9,828 nucleotides of DNA from NCBI GenBank assembly GCA_002451755.1, contig DKDF01000116.1:5993-15820 (forward strand), read 5' to 3'. Shown one piece after another: positions 1-5,740 of the stretch. A program made the translations under genes and the position numbers. Each line of letters opens with the position of its first letter. Positions within the stretch are counted from its first letter, which is position 1. The DNA is from Ruminococcaceae bacterium UBA6855 (GTDB lineage Bacteria > Bacillota > Clostridia > Oscillospirales > Acutalibacteraceae). The notes under the pieces are model-generated. The model saw only the letters and a list, made by a program, of their open reading frames with translations, was not told the DNA's origin and did no database searches.

Positions 1-327
1 TTTGAACGAACCGCCGATTTTAAGCGCATCGTTTATCGTATCCGTCTGATCGCCGTTTGTGACGATTATCTTGTTTTCGTAATTTCTGACTGCGGCGTAA
101 ATAATGAGACTCGGATCTTCTACCTTTGAAGCGTCGAACGGCTCGGTATAGAGCACGCCGCCGCGCTCGGTGAATATGCGGTTGCGGCTGTTTGCCGAAC
201 GACCCATGATGAAATATGCGGTGCACGCCTTTGTGCCGTCGGCGCTCTTGCCGATGACGATGCCTCTTCCAACATAGGAGTTGCCCTCGATGAGCTTTGC
301 GATGTCGTTTATTTTATAGATATCCAT
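1..327 (-). CDS. PurO-like IMP cyclohydrolase, partial (N-terminal 109 residues)
   Basis: The reading frame starts at the ATG at 327-325 and stays open to the left edge, so the C-terminus is outside the window. Its start overlaps the purN stop by one base (TAATG), and GGAGG lies about 8 bases upstream inside the purN end. The protein shows NSYVGRGIVIGKSADG (about residues 16-31), FIMGRSANSRNRIF (about 39-52) and IVTNGDQTDTI (about 88-98). These resemble the YxGR...VTNGDxTD pattern of the PurO-type IMP cyclohydrolase family (FAICAR to IMP, last step of purine synthesis) rather than the N-terminal half of bifunctional PurH. The family is recalled from memory, and bacterial members are usually a little over 200 residues, so roughly half is missing. 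Its position as last visible gene of a purine operon supports the role. An AICAR formyltransferase would have to be encoded elsewhere, perhaps just left of the window. Confidence 0.82.
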   Translation of the reverse strand, partial: MDIYKINDIAKLIEGNSYVGRGIVIGKSADGTKACTAYFIMGRSANSRNRIFTERGGVLYTEPFDASKVEDPSLIIYAAVRNYENKIIVTNGDQTDTINDALKIGGSFK

Positions 328-953
328 TATTTTTCCTCCGCTTTTTTTCGGACTATCTCGTCCGATATTTTTTCGGTCGCCGCCGGGAGAATCTTCCATT
401 CGGCGAGCCGCATGACCCTTTTCTGAAGCGTTTCGGGCGTGTCGCCGTCCCTGACTTTGACCGCCTTCTGCATGATTATTTCGCCGCCGTCGGGTATCTC
501 GTTGACGAAATGAACCGTTGCGCCCGTCACTTTGACTCCTTTTTTCAGCGCCGCTTCGTGGACCCGCAGCCCGTAGAAGCCCTCGCCGCAGAACGACGGG
601 ATGAGCGACGGGTGGACGTTTATTATCCTGCGCTCGTATCTGCGCGTGAAGTCCGCGCTCAGTATGCTCATGTAGCCCGCGAGGACTATCAGGTCTATAT
701 TATTTTCTTCGAGTATTTCTATTATTTTTTCTTCAACAGCCGCCTGAGAGCCGAATTCTTTTTTGCTGACCGTGACGCTCTTTATTCCCGCTTTCGCCGC
801 GCGTTCGAGCGCGTAGGCGTTCGGGTTGCTCGAAACGACCAGCTTTATCTCGCCGTGCTCGATTATCCCGCTTTTCTGCGCGTCGATGAGAGCTTGGAGA
901 TTCGTTCCGCCGCCGGAGACAAAAACGGCGATTTCAGCTTTGTTTGCTTTCAT
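327..953 (-). CDS. purN: Phosphoribosylglycinamide formyltransferase PurN
   Basis: PurN transfers a formyl group from 10-formyl-tetrahydrofolate to GAR, the third step of purine synthesis, in the cytoplasm. The 208-residue length is normal for the family. The N-terminus carries the phosphate-binding SGGGTNLQ loop (13-20). The catalytic Asn and His are in INVHPSLIPSF (N112, H114), followed by CGEGFYGLRVHEAAL and VTGATVHFVNEIPDGG with the conserved Asp (D155). The C-terminal formyl-folate side reads EWKILP (185-190), where many PurN proteins have E-H-x-L-[LY]-P. The start overlaps the end of the upstream channel gene by 20 bases; GGAGGG lies about 7 bases before the ATG, inside that gene. This tight coupling fits one polycistronic mRNA under the ZTP riboswitch at 3229-3151. 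PurN depends on the 10-formyl-THF pool, which ties it to that ligand and to the neighbouring putative formate channel. Confidence 0.96.
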   Translation of the reverse strand: MKANKAEIAVFVSGGGTNLQALIDAQKSGIIEHGEIKLVVSSNPNAYALERAAKAGIKSVTVSKKEFGSQAAVEEKIIEILEENNIDLIVLAGYMSILSADFTRRYERRIINVHPSLIPSFCGEGFYGLRVHEAALKKGVKVTGATVHFVNEIPDGGEIIMQKAVKVRDGDTPETLQKRVMRLAEWKILPAATEKISDEIVRKKAEEK

Positions 954-1554
954 TTTTTTGCCCTCCGATAAGATTCAGTGCCGGCAGCAGCATTCCGCCG
1001 AGCGAGTTGCCGATAACCACGGCGAGCATGAACAGCGCGACACTCAAAGAGAGGATGCCCGACGCGCCGAAATAGAACATATCGGCTATCGAATGTTCAA
1101 AGCCGCTTAGAATAAACACCGGCACGCAGAAGAGAATACCCAAAACAGTGTTCTTCTCTTTGTATGTGCTTACCGCGAGATACATCAGTATTCCGCAGAA
1201 AAACGCGCGGACAAGAGTCTGCCAAAAGGCTTGAGTGAGCTTGGCGGAGCAGATTTCAGCCGCCGTCTCGCCGAGCTGCGGCATAGAGATTCGCACGAGC
1301 ATGCCGAGAAGAAATGTCGTTATAAGATTGCCGATAAGTATAACCGCAAGAGCGGCAAAATCACTATTTTTGTGGCTCTCGATTATATATCCGACCCTGC
1401 CGGTGTAGAGCGCGTAGCCCTTGAGACAGATGCAGAGCAGAGCCACCGAAAACAGCACCGCGCCGACATATCTGTTCTCGCACGCGAGAAACACACAGCC
1501 GCCGATAGAAATTAATACGCCTGCGCATATCGAACTCAGAAAGTTTTTCAGCAT
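934..1554 (-). CDS. Formate/nitrite transporter (FNT/FocA) family channel
   Basis: This is a 206-residue integral membrane protein with six predicted membrane segments (about 5-24, 29-49, 66-86, 108-130, 136-162 and 166-196). FNT hallmarks are visible in order: AGVLISIGG in the first segment, the LYTG half-helix break with the conserved Thr (T51), a GN pair (75-76), the central histidine motif GFEHSIADMF (H154; nearly identical to FocA GFEHSIANMF), and IGNSLGGMLLP (181-191). FNT proteins are pentameric channels for formate, nitrite or similar small anions. At 206 residues it is shorter than typical FocA proteins (about 250-285) but keeps all six segments, so it looks compact rather than truncated. 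The conserved Asn of the ILCN-type motif is Gly here (C120-G121). The start overlaps the purM stop by 7 bases and its end overlaps purN by 20. Because it lies between purM and purN, formate is the most plausible substrate (inference). Confidence 0.85.
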   Translation of the reverse strand: MLKNFLSSICAGVLISIGGCVFLACENRYVGAVLFSVALLCICLKGYALYTGRVGYIIESHKNSDFAALAVILIGNLITTFLLGMLVRISMPQLGETAAEICSAKLTQAFWQTLVRAFFCGILMYLAVSTYKEKNTVLGILFCVPVFILSGFEHSIADMFYFGASGILSLSVALFMLAVVIGNSLGGMLLPALNLIGGQKNESKQS

Positions 1555-2591
1555 ATCTCGATTTTCTCCGCAGACGAGACTATCTCGCCTATGATATAGG
1601 GCTCTTCGCCCGAGGCTCTGAGAATGCCGAGCGCCTCGTCGGCGTCGTCCTTTGAAACGACTATGCTCATACCCACACCCATGTTGAATGTGTTGAACAT
1701 ATCGCGCTCGCAGATATCTCCCGCCTTTGCGATGAGATCGAATATCGGCAGAACCTTTACCGCCGAGCGGTCTATCTTCGCGCCGAGCGAGTCGGGGATG
1801 CTTCTCGGGATATTTTCGTAGAAGCCGCCGCCCGTGATGTGGGATATGCCCTTGACCTTTATCTTTTCGAGCAGGGCGAGAACGGGCTTTACATATATCT
1901 TTGTCGGCGTGAGCAGAGTCTCGCCGATGCTCTTTCCGCCGAGTTCGTCAACGGGGAGGGTGAGATTGCGGTTTTCAACATCGAAAACTTTTCTCACAAG
2001 CGAGAAGCCGTTTGAATGAACGCCGCTCGAGGGGAGCGCGATTATAACATCGCCGGGGGTCATTGTTTTATTATCGATAATTCTGTCCTTGTCGACAACG
2101 CCCGTGCAGTAGCCCGCGAGGTCGTATTCGTCTATCGGATAAAATCCGGGCATCTCAGCGGTCTCGCCCCCGATGAGCGCCGCGCCCGACTGAACGCAGC
2201 CCTCGCAGACGCCGCTGACAATATCTGCTATTCTCTCGGGATAGTTCTTGCCGCAGGCTATGTAGTCGAGGAAGAACAGGGGCTTTGCGCCGCAGCAGAT
2301 TATATCGTTGACGCACATTGCCACGCAGTCGATGCCGACGGTGTCGTGCTTGTCCATGAGAAAGGCTATCTTGAGCTTCGTGCCGACTCCGTCGGTGCCG
2401 CTGACGAGCACGGGCTTTGAAATCCCTGTCAGATCGAGCTCAAACAGACCGCCGAAGCCGCCTACATCCGAGCATACGCCCGAGGTGAGCGTGCGCGCGA
2501 TGTGCTTTTTCATCAGCTCCACTGCCTTGTATCCCGCGGTTATGTCAACGCCCGCGTCGGCGTATACATCGGACTTTGATATCTCGTTCAT
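1548..2591 (-). CDS. purM: Phosphoribosylformylglycinamidine cyclo-ligase PurM (AIR synthetase)
   Basis: PurM closes the imidazole ring, converting FGAM to AIR with ATP, in the cytoplasm. At 347 residues it is full length. It shows YADAGVDI near the N-terminus (10-17), the nucleotide-binding segment SGTDGVGTKLK (64-74), MCVNDI (92-97), GGETAEMPGFY (141-151), LPSSGVHSNGFSLVRK (186-201), HITGGGFYENIPR (251-263) and FNMGVGM (302-308), the standard order in the PurM ATP-grasp-like superfamily. The ATG is three bases after the purE stop and is preceded by GGAGG with a 9-base spacer inside the purE end. The last codons overlap the start of the channel gene. In this operon order (purE-purM) the enzyme supplies AIR, the substrate used by the PurE step. 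Confidence 0.97.
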   Translation of the reverse strand: MNEISKSDVYADAGVDITAGYKAVELMKKHIARTLTSGVCSDVGGFGGLFELDLTGISKPVLVSGTDGVGTKLKIAFLMDKHDTVGIDCVAMCVNDIICCGAKPLFFLDYIACGKNYPERIADIVSGVCEGCVQSGAALIGGETAEMPGFYPIDEYDLAGYCTGVVDKDRIIDNKTMTPGDVIIALPSSGVHSNGFSLVRKVFDVENRNLTLPVDELGGKSIGETLLTPTKIYVKPVLALLEKIKVKGISHITGGGFYENIPRSIPDSLGAKIDRSAVKVLPIFDLIAKAGDICERDMFNTFNMGVGMSIVVSKDDADEALGILRASGEEPYIIGEIVSSAEKIEIC

Positions 2592-2594
2592 GTT

Positions 2595-3095
2595 TTAAAC
2601 CTCCGAATTGAGCTCTGCCGAAACGGTGGCGTCCTTTTCGAGGACCGCTTTGGCGTCGGCGGCGCGTTTTTCTTCAAGCTTCTTTGCAAGCTCCGGCTCG
2701 CCCAGCGCGAGTATCTGAGCCGAAAGCAAAGCGGCATTGGCTCCTCCGTTTATCGCAACAGTCGCAACGGGTATGCCGGAGGGCATCTGTACTGTTGAAA
2801 GGAGGGCGTCAATGCCGTCGAGAGTATTGGATTTGCAGGGAATGCCGATAACGGGCAGGGTGGTGTTCGCCGCAATGGCTCCGGCGAGATGAGCCGCCAT
2901 GCCTGCTGCGGCTATAATGACTCCGAAGCCGTTTTCCTTTGCCGAGCGGGCAAAAGCCATAGCCTCGTCGGGCGTTCTGTGTGCCGAATAGACGTGCGCT
3001 TCAAACGGGATACCGAGCGCGCGCAGGGTGTCTGTCGCTTTTCTGATGACGGGCAGGTCGCTGTCGCTGCCCATTACTATACCGACTTTCTTCAT
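2595..3095 (-). CDS. purE: 5-(carboxyamino)imidazole ribonucleotide mutase PurE
   Basis: PurE acts at the AIR carboxylation step: it converts N5-CAIR to CAIR, or carboxylates AIR directly in the class II form. The 166 residues include GSDSDLP (9-15), the catalytic-histidine motif SAHRTPDEA (37-45, H39), AGMAAHLAG (64-72) and STVQMPSGIPVATVAI (100-115). The AAHL segment resembles class I. The usual LPGMV reads LAGAI, so the class is not certain from sequence alone, and no purK is seen in the window. The last 30 or so residues are a charged, Ala-rich tail. ATG at 3095 is chosen because AGGAGG sits 6 bases upstream; an out-of-frame ATG at 3100 runs into a stop at once. This is the first gene of the purine operon and lies directly behind a promoter, a ZTP riboswitch and a terminator. 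Confidence 0.96.
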   Translation of the reverse strand: MKKVGIVMGSDSDLPVIRKATDTLRALGIPFEAHVYSAHRTPDEAMAFARSAKENGFGVIIAAAGMAAHLAGAIAANTTLPVIGIPCKSNTLDGIDALLSTVQMPSGIPVATVAINGGANAALLSAQILALGEPELAKKLEEKRAADAKAVLEKDATVSAELNSEV

Positions 3096-3116
3096 TTCAT
3101 ACCTCCTGAAAAAATC

Positions 3117-3154
3117 AAAAAAGGCACACTCCGAGAATATATCTCAGGTGTGCC
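3117..3154 (-). terminator. Intrinsic terminator, expression platform of the ZTP riboswitch
   Basis: On the minus strand a hairpin pairs GGCACAC (3154-3148) with GTGTGCC (3129-3123). It extends inward through CTGAGA/TCTCGG with one bulged A and a TATAT loop, about 13 pairs in all. It is followed at once by TTTTTT, then GA and a further T-run up to the purE ribosome binding site. The first bases (GGCAC) are also the 3' side of riboswitch stem P3, so the two structures exclude each other. That is the arrangement of a ligand-ON transcriptional switch: bound ZTP keeps P3 closed and lets purE be transcribed. With no other terminator after pyrB, it may also stop pyr read-through. Confidence 0.92.
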
Positions 3155-3229
3155 CAGACGGTCGGCTGAAAAAGAGTTTTTCTGTTCCCTTGCAGTGCTC
3201 TGCAATAATCCGTCAGTCGCAGAAAACTC
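3151..3229 (-). promoter_or_regulatory. ZTP (pfl) riboswitch aptamer upstream of purE
   Basis: Read on the minus strand, the leader matches the pfl/ZTP architecture. P1 pairs GAGTTTTCTG (3229-3220) with CAGAAAAACTC (3184-3174), with one extra A. The internal loop carries ACTGACGGA on the 5' side and GGGAA on the 3' side (consensus ACUGGCG... and GGGAG). P2 is TTGCAG-AGCA-CTGCAA. After a short U-rich linker comes the signature 3' domain GCCGACCGTCTGGGCA (3166-3151). The pseudoknot is consistent: GACGG (3214-3210) is the exact complement of CCGTC (3161-3157), and relative to the usual GGCG/CGCC it carries a compensating G-C to A-U change. ZTP riboswitches sense the AICAR-derived alarmone of 10-formyl-THF deficiency and commonly control purine and one-carbon genes, which fits purE-purM-channel-purN. 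The consensus is from memory; the pairings are seen directly. Confidence 0.93.
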
Positions 3230-3246
3230 ATCTGTATTGTACCTAA

Positions 3247-3276
3247 AGTATACCAAATACAAGACCTTTCAGTCAA
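3247..3276 (-). promoter_or_regulatory. Sigma-A-type promoter of the purine operon
   Basis: The minus strand carries TTGACT (3276-3271) and TATACT (3252-3247) separated by 18 bases. A TGG just before the -10 gives an extended -10 (TGnTATACT). The -35 begins about 20 bases past the pyrB stop. The predicted start, near 3240, lies about 10 bases before riboswitch stem P1, so the whole aptamer is in the transcript. Confidence 0.88.
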
Positions 3277-3295
3277 GGCGCATCGGAGAACTTTT

Positions 3296-4384
3296 TTACT
3301 TTCGCTCTTTGTCACAATAAATGCATCTGCACGCGCCGCCGTTTGCGTCAAAAGTCTTAAAAATGCTTCTGACATCCGGCTCGCATACGCTGATGCAGGC
3401 GGGGTTGTCGCAACGATATTTGTCGTATATATACTGCGGCTCCTCCGTCTTTTCGGGCTGAACCTCGTTTGGTATGAGCCCGAGCAGCTTCATTATCAGC
3501 GCCATGCGCATGAACTTGCCGCACCGTGTCTGCTCAAAATACTTGGCTCGCGGGTCGGAGTCCACCTCCGGCGATATCTCGTTGACTCGCGGCAGGGGAT
3601 GCAGTACGCACATGTCGCTCTTTGCAAGGCTCATCTTTTCCTTGTCGAGGACATATATGCCGTTGAGCCGCTGATATTCCGCGTCGTCCGTGAAACGCTC
3701 GCGCTGGATGCGGGTCATATAGAGTATGTCGAGCTTCGGCATCGCCTCTTCGAGCGAGCGGCACTCCTCATACTGAAGCCCGCTTCCCTCGAGATAGTCG
3801 TCAATTACAAACTGCGGCAGGCGCAGCTCTTCGGGGGAGATGAGCACGAATTTTACATTCTTGTATCTTGTCATCGCGGCGATGAGCGAGTGGACGGTTC
3901 TGCCGTATTTCAGGTCGCCGCAGAGTCCTATCGTGAGGTTGTCAAAAGTACCCTTTTCGTGGTGAATGGTCAGTAGATCGGCGAGCGTCTGCGTGGGATG
4001 AAAATGCCCGCCGTCGCCCGCGTTTATCAGCGGCACCGCCGTGTGCATGGACGCAACTACCGGCGCGCCCTCTTTCGGGTGGCGCATGGCGATTATATCC
4101 GCGTAGCCGTTGACGACTTCTATTGTGTCGGCAATCGTCTCGCCTTTTGAAGCGGAGCTTGAATCCGCGCCGGAGAAGCCTATCACCTGACCGCCGAGCG
4201 AGAGCATCGCGCTCTCGAAGCTGAGCCTTGTGCGCGTCGAGGGCTCAAAAAACAGCGTGGCGAGAATTTTGTGGCGGCAGACCTCGTTGTATTTTTCGGG
4301 CTGCGCCATGATGTCGTCGGCGACGGCTATCAGCTGGTCGATCTCCTCGGCGGAGAGGTCGAGGATGTTTATTATGCTCCTCAT
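3296..4384 (-). CDS. pyrB: Aspartate carbamoyltransferase PyrB with a fused PyrI-like zinc-binding tail
   Basis: PyrB condenses carbamoyl phosphate with aspartate, the committed step of UMP synthesis. The catalytic part (about 1-305) has the carbamoyl-phosphate loop FEPSTRTRLSFESAM (46-60), SSASKGET (76-83, K80), MRHP (100-103), GGHFHPTQTLADL (125-137, H129) and HPLPRV (262-267). Ordinary catalytic chains end near residue 305-310, but this one is 362. After a short linker (PNEVQPEKTEEPQ) the tail reads YRCDNPACIS and later CRCIYCDKE. Cysteines at 325, 330, 354 and 357 have spacing 5/24/3, the same as C109/C114/C138/C141 of E. coli PyrI (recalled). The nucleotide-binding allosteric domain of PyrI is absent. 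The ATG overlaps the pyrE stop (ATGA). This is the last pyr gene; no separate terminator follows. Catalytic function is near certain, the zinc-tail role is inferred. Confidence 0.95.
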   Translation of the reverse strand: MRSIINILDLSAEEIDQLIAVADDIMAQPEKYNEVCRHKILATLFFEPSTRTRLSFESAMLSLGGQVIGFSGADSSSASKGETIADTIEVVNGYADIIAMRHPKEGAPVVASMHTAVPLINAGDGGHFHPTQTLADLLTIHHEKGTFDNLTIGLCGDLKYGRTVHSLIAAMTRYKNVKFVLISPEELRLPQFVIDDYLEGSGLQYEECRSLEEAMPKLDILYMTRIQRERFTDDAEYQRLNGIYVLDKEKMSLAKSDMCVLHPLPRVNEISPEVDSDPRAKYFEQTRCGKFMRMALIMKLLGLIPNEVQPEKTEEPQYIYDKYRCDNPACISVCEPDVRSIFKTFDANGGACRCIYCDKERK

Positions 4385-5028
4385 TTTGCACCGCCGATCC
4401 AGCTCTCGTCCGATGGGTTGTTGCGGAACGCTATAAGGCGGCTTACATCCTCGGGCTTTATATATCCCTCCTGAGCCGCTACCTCGGAGAGCACGTCGAG
4501 GTTAGTCAGACTCACATTCTTGACATTCGCCGCGGCGAGCCTCTCAAGACCCTTTTTCATTCCGTAGGTGAAGATGCTGACTATTCCGAGCACCTCTGCG
4601 CCCGCTTCGCGCAGAGCGTCAACGACTTCTATAACACTGCCGCCCGTCGAAATAAGATCCTCGACCACGACGACTTTCTGTCCCTTTTCGAGCTTGCCCT
4701 CGATGCGGTTCTGCCTGCCGTGATCCTTGTTGCCGGAGCGGACATAGCCCATCGGCAGACCCATTAAATGCGCGGTTATCGCGGCGTGGGCGATGCCGGC
4801 GGTCGAAGTGCCCATGAGAACTTCCGCGTCCGGATAGTTTTCTTCGATGAGCTCCTTGAGTCCGGTTTCGACATCCGTGCGAACCTCGGGTGCCGTGAGT
4901 GTCAGACGGTTGTCGCAGTAGACGGGGCTCTTTATTCCGCTCGCCCATGTGAAGGGCTTGTCGGGGCTCAGAAACACTGCCTGTATTTTAAGAAGATCTT
5001 TTGCGGTTTTTCTGCTTGTCTCGGTCAT
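4381..5028 (-). CDS. pyrE: Orotate phosphoribosyltransferase PyrE
   Basis: PyrE joins orotate to PRPP to make OMP. From ATG at 5028 the protein is 215 residues. Landmarks are FTWASGIKSPVYCDNR (about 26-41), GTSTAGIAHA (about 73-82), the flexible catalytic loop YVRSGNKDHGRQNRIEG (about 95-111), and the PRPP-binding motif VVVVEDLISTGGSV (about 119-132). The frame could extend upstream to a TTG at 5052, overlapping pyrF. The ATG at 5028 is preferred because AAGGAG sits 8 bases before it, in the 13-base gap after the pyrF stop, and because this class of PyrE usually begins just before the RKTAKDLLKI helix. The stop overlaps the pyrB start by 4 bases. Confidence 0.96.
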   Translation of the reverse strand: MTETSRKTAKDLLKIQAVFLSPDKPFTWASGIKSPVYCDNRLTLTAPEVRTDVETGLKELIEENYPDAEVLMGTSTAGIAHAAITAHLMGLPMGYVRSGNKDHGRQNRIEGKLEKGQKVVVVEDLISTGGSVIEVVDALREAGAEVLGIVSIFTYGMKKGLERLAAANVKNVSLTNLDVLSEVAAQEGYIKPEDVSRLIAFRNNPSDESWIGGAK

Positions 5029-5041
5029 TTTCTTTTCTCCT

Positions 5042-5740
5042 TCAGTCAACAAATTCTTTTATGCATCTCTCGTATGCCGCGACGGGGTCGGGTGCTGAGG
5101 TTATCGGTCTGCCGACGACGATGTAATCGGAGCCGATTTTCTTCGCCTGCTCGGGCGTCATGACCCGCTTCTGGTCGCCTATGTCGCCGTCCGCGAAGCG
5201 AACGCCGGGCGTGACGGTCAAAAACTTTTCGCCGCATATGTCGTGGACCTTCTGCGCCTCGAGCGGGGAGCAGACAACGCCGTCAAGTCCCGCGTTTTTC
5301 GCGGTCTCGGCATAGTGCATGACGACTTTGTCTATGGACTCTTTTATCAGAAGATCGCGCTCCATCGCCTCCTGATCGGTGGAGGTCAGCTGGGTCACGG
5401 CGATGAGCAGGGGGCGCGTGCCGTCCGGGCGGGTCAGCCCCTCGAGAGCCGCTTCCATCATGCGCGATGTGCCCGCAGCGTGGAGGTTGCACATATCGAC
5501 ATCGAGCCGCGAGAGCACAGCCATGCTCTTTTTGACCGTGTTCGGGATATCGTGAAGCTTGAGGTCGAGGAATATCTTATGTCCGCGCGCCTTTATCTCG
5601 CGGACTATCTGCGGACCCTCGGCATAGAACAGCTCCATGCCGATCTTGACGAACGGCTTTCTGCCCTCGAATTTGTCGAGAAAGTTCAGCGCGGTTTCCT
5701 TGTCTGCAAAGTCGCAGGCGATTATCACATCTTTACCCAT
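5042..5740 (-). CDS. pyrF: Orotidine 5'-phosphate decarboxylase PyrF
   Basis: PyrF decarboxylates OMP to UMP, the last step of the pathway. It is a 232-residue TIM barrel of the Bacillus/E. coli-like type. The N-terminus has IIACDFADKE (6-15) and VKIGMELFYAEGP (31-43). The catalytic D-x-K-x-x-D array lies in IFLDLKLHDIPNTV (56-69; D59, K61, D64). The phosphate-gripping segments are VTPGVRF (near 175) and IVVGRPIT (near 210). The ATG overlaps the pyrD stop by 8 bases, and GGAGGAG in the last pyrD codons serves as ribosome binding site. This length and motif set separate it from the longer (about 300-residue) PyrF type. Confidence 0.97.
   Translation of the reverse strand: MGKDVIIACDFADKETALNFLDKFEGRKPFVKIGMELFYAEGPQIVREIKARGHKIFLDLKLHDIPNTVKKSMAVLSRLDVDMCNLHAAGTSRMMEAALEGLTRPDGTRPLLIAVTQLTSTDQEAMERDLLIKESIDKVVMHYAETAKNAGLDGVVCSPLEAQKVHDICGEKFLTVTPGVRFADGDIGDQKRVMTPEQAKKIGSDYIVVGRPITSAPDPVAAYERCIKEFVD

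Noticed and set aside
3151..3229. A guanine/adenine (purine) riboswitch before purE
   Set aside because: There is no three-way junction with kissing hairpin loops. The motifs present (ACTGACGG, GGGAA, CCGTCTGGGCA) are those of the ZTP class.
3115..3375. An 86-codon minus-strand frame across the pyrB end and the purE leader
   Set aside because: It overlaps pyrB out of frame and runs through the promoter, the riboswitch and most of the terminator hairpin, so the RNA structures explain the conservation better than a peptide.
5029..5052. A TTG start for pyrE, overlapping pyrF by 11 bases
   Set aside because: The AAGGAG lies downstream of that TTG and is correctly placed for the ATG at 5028, which also gives the usual PyrE N-terminus.
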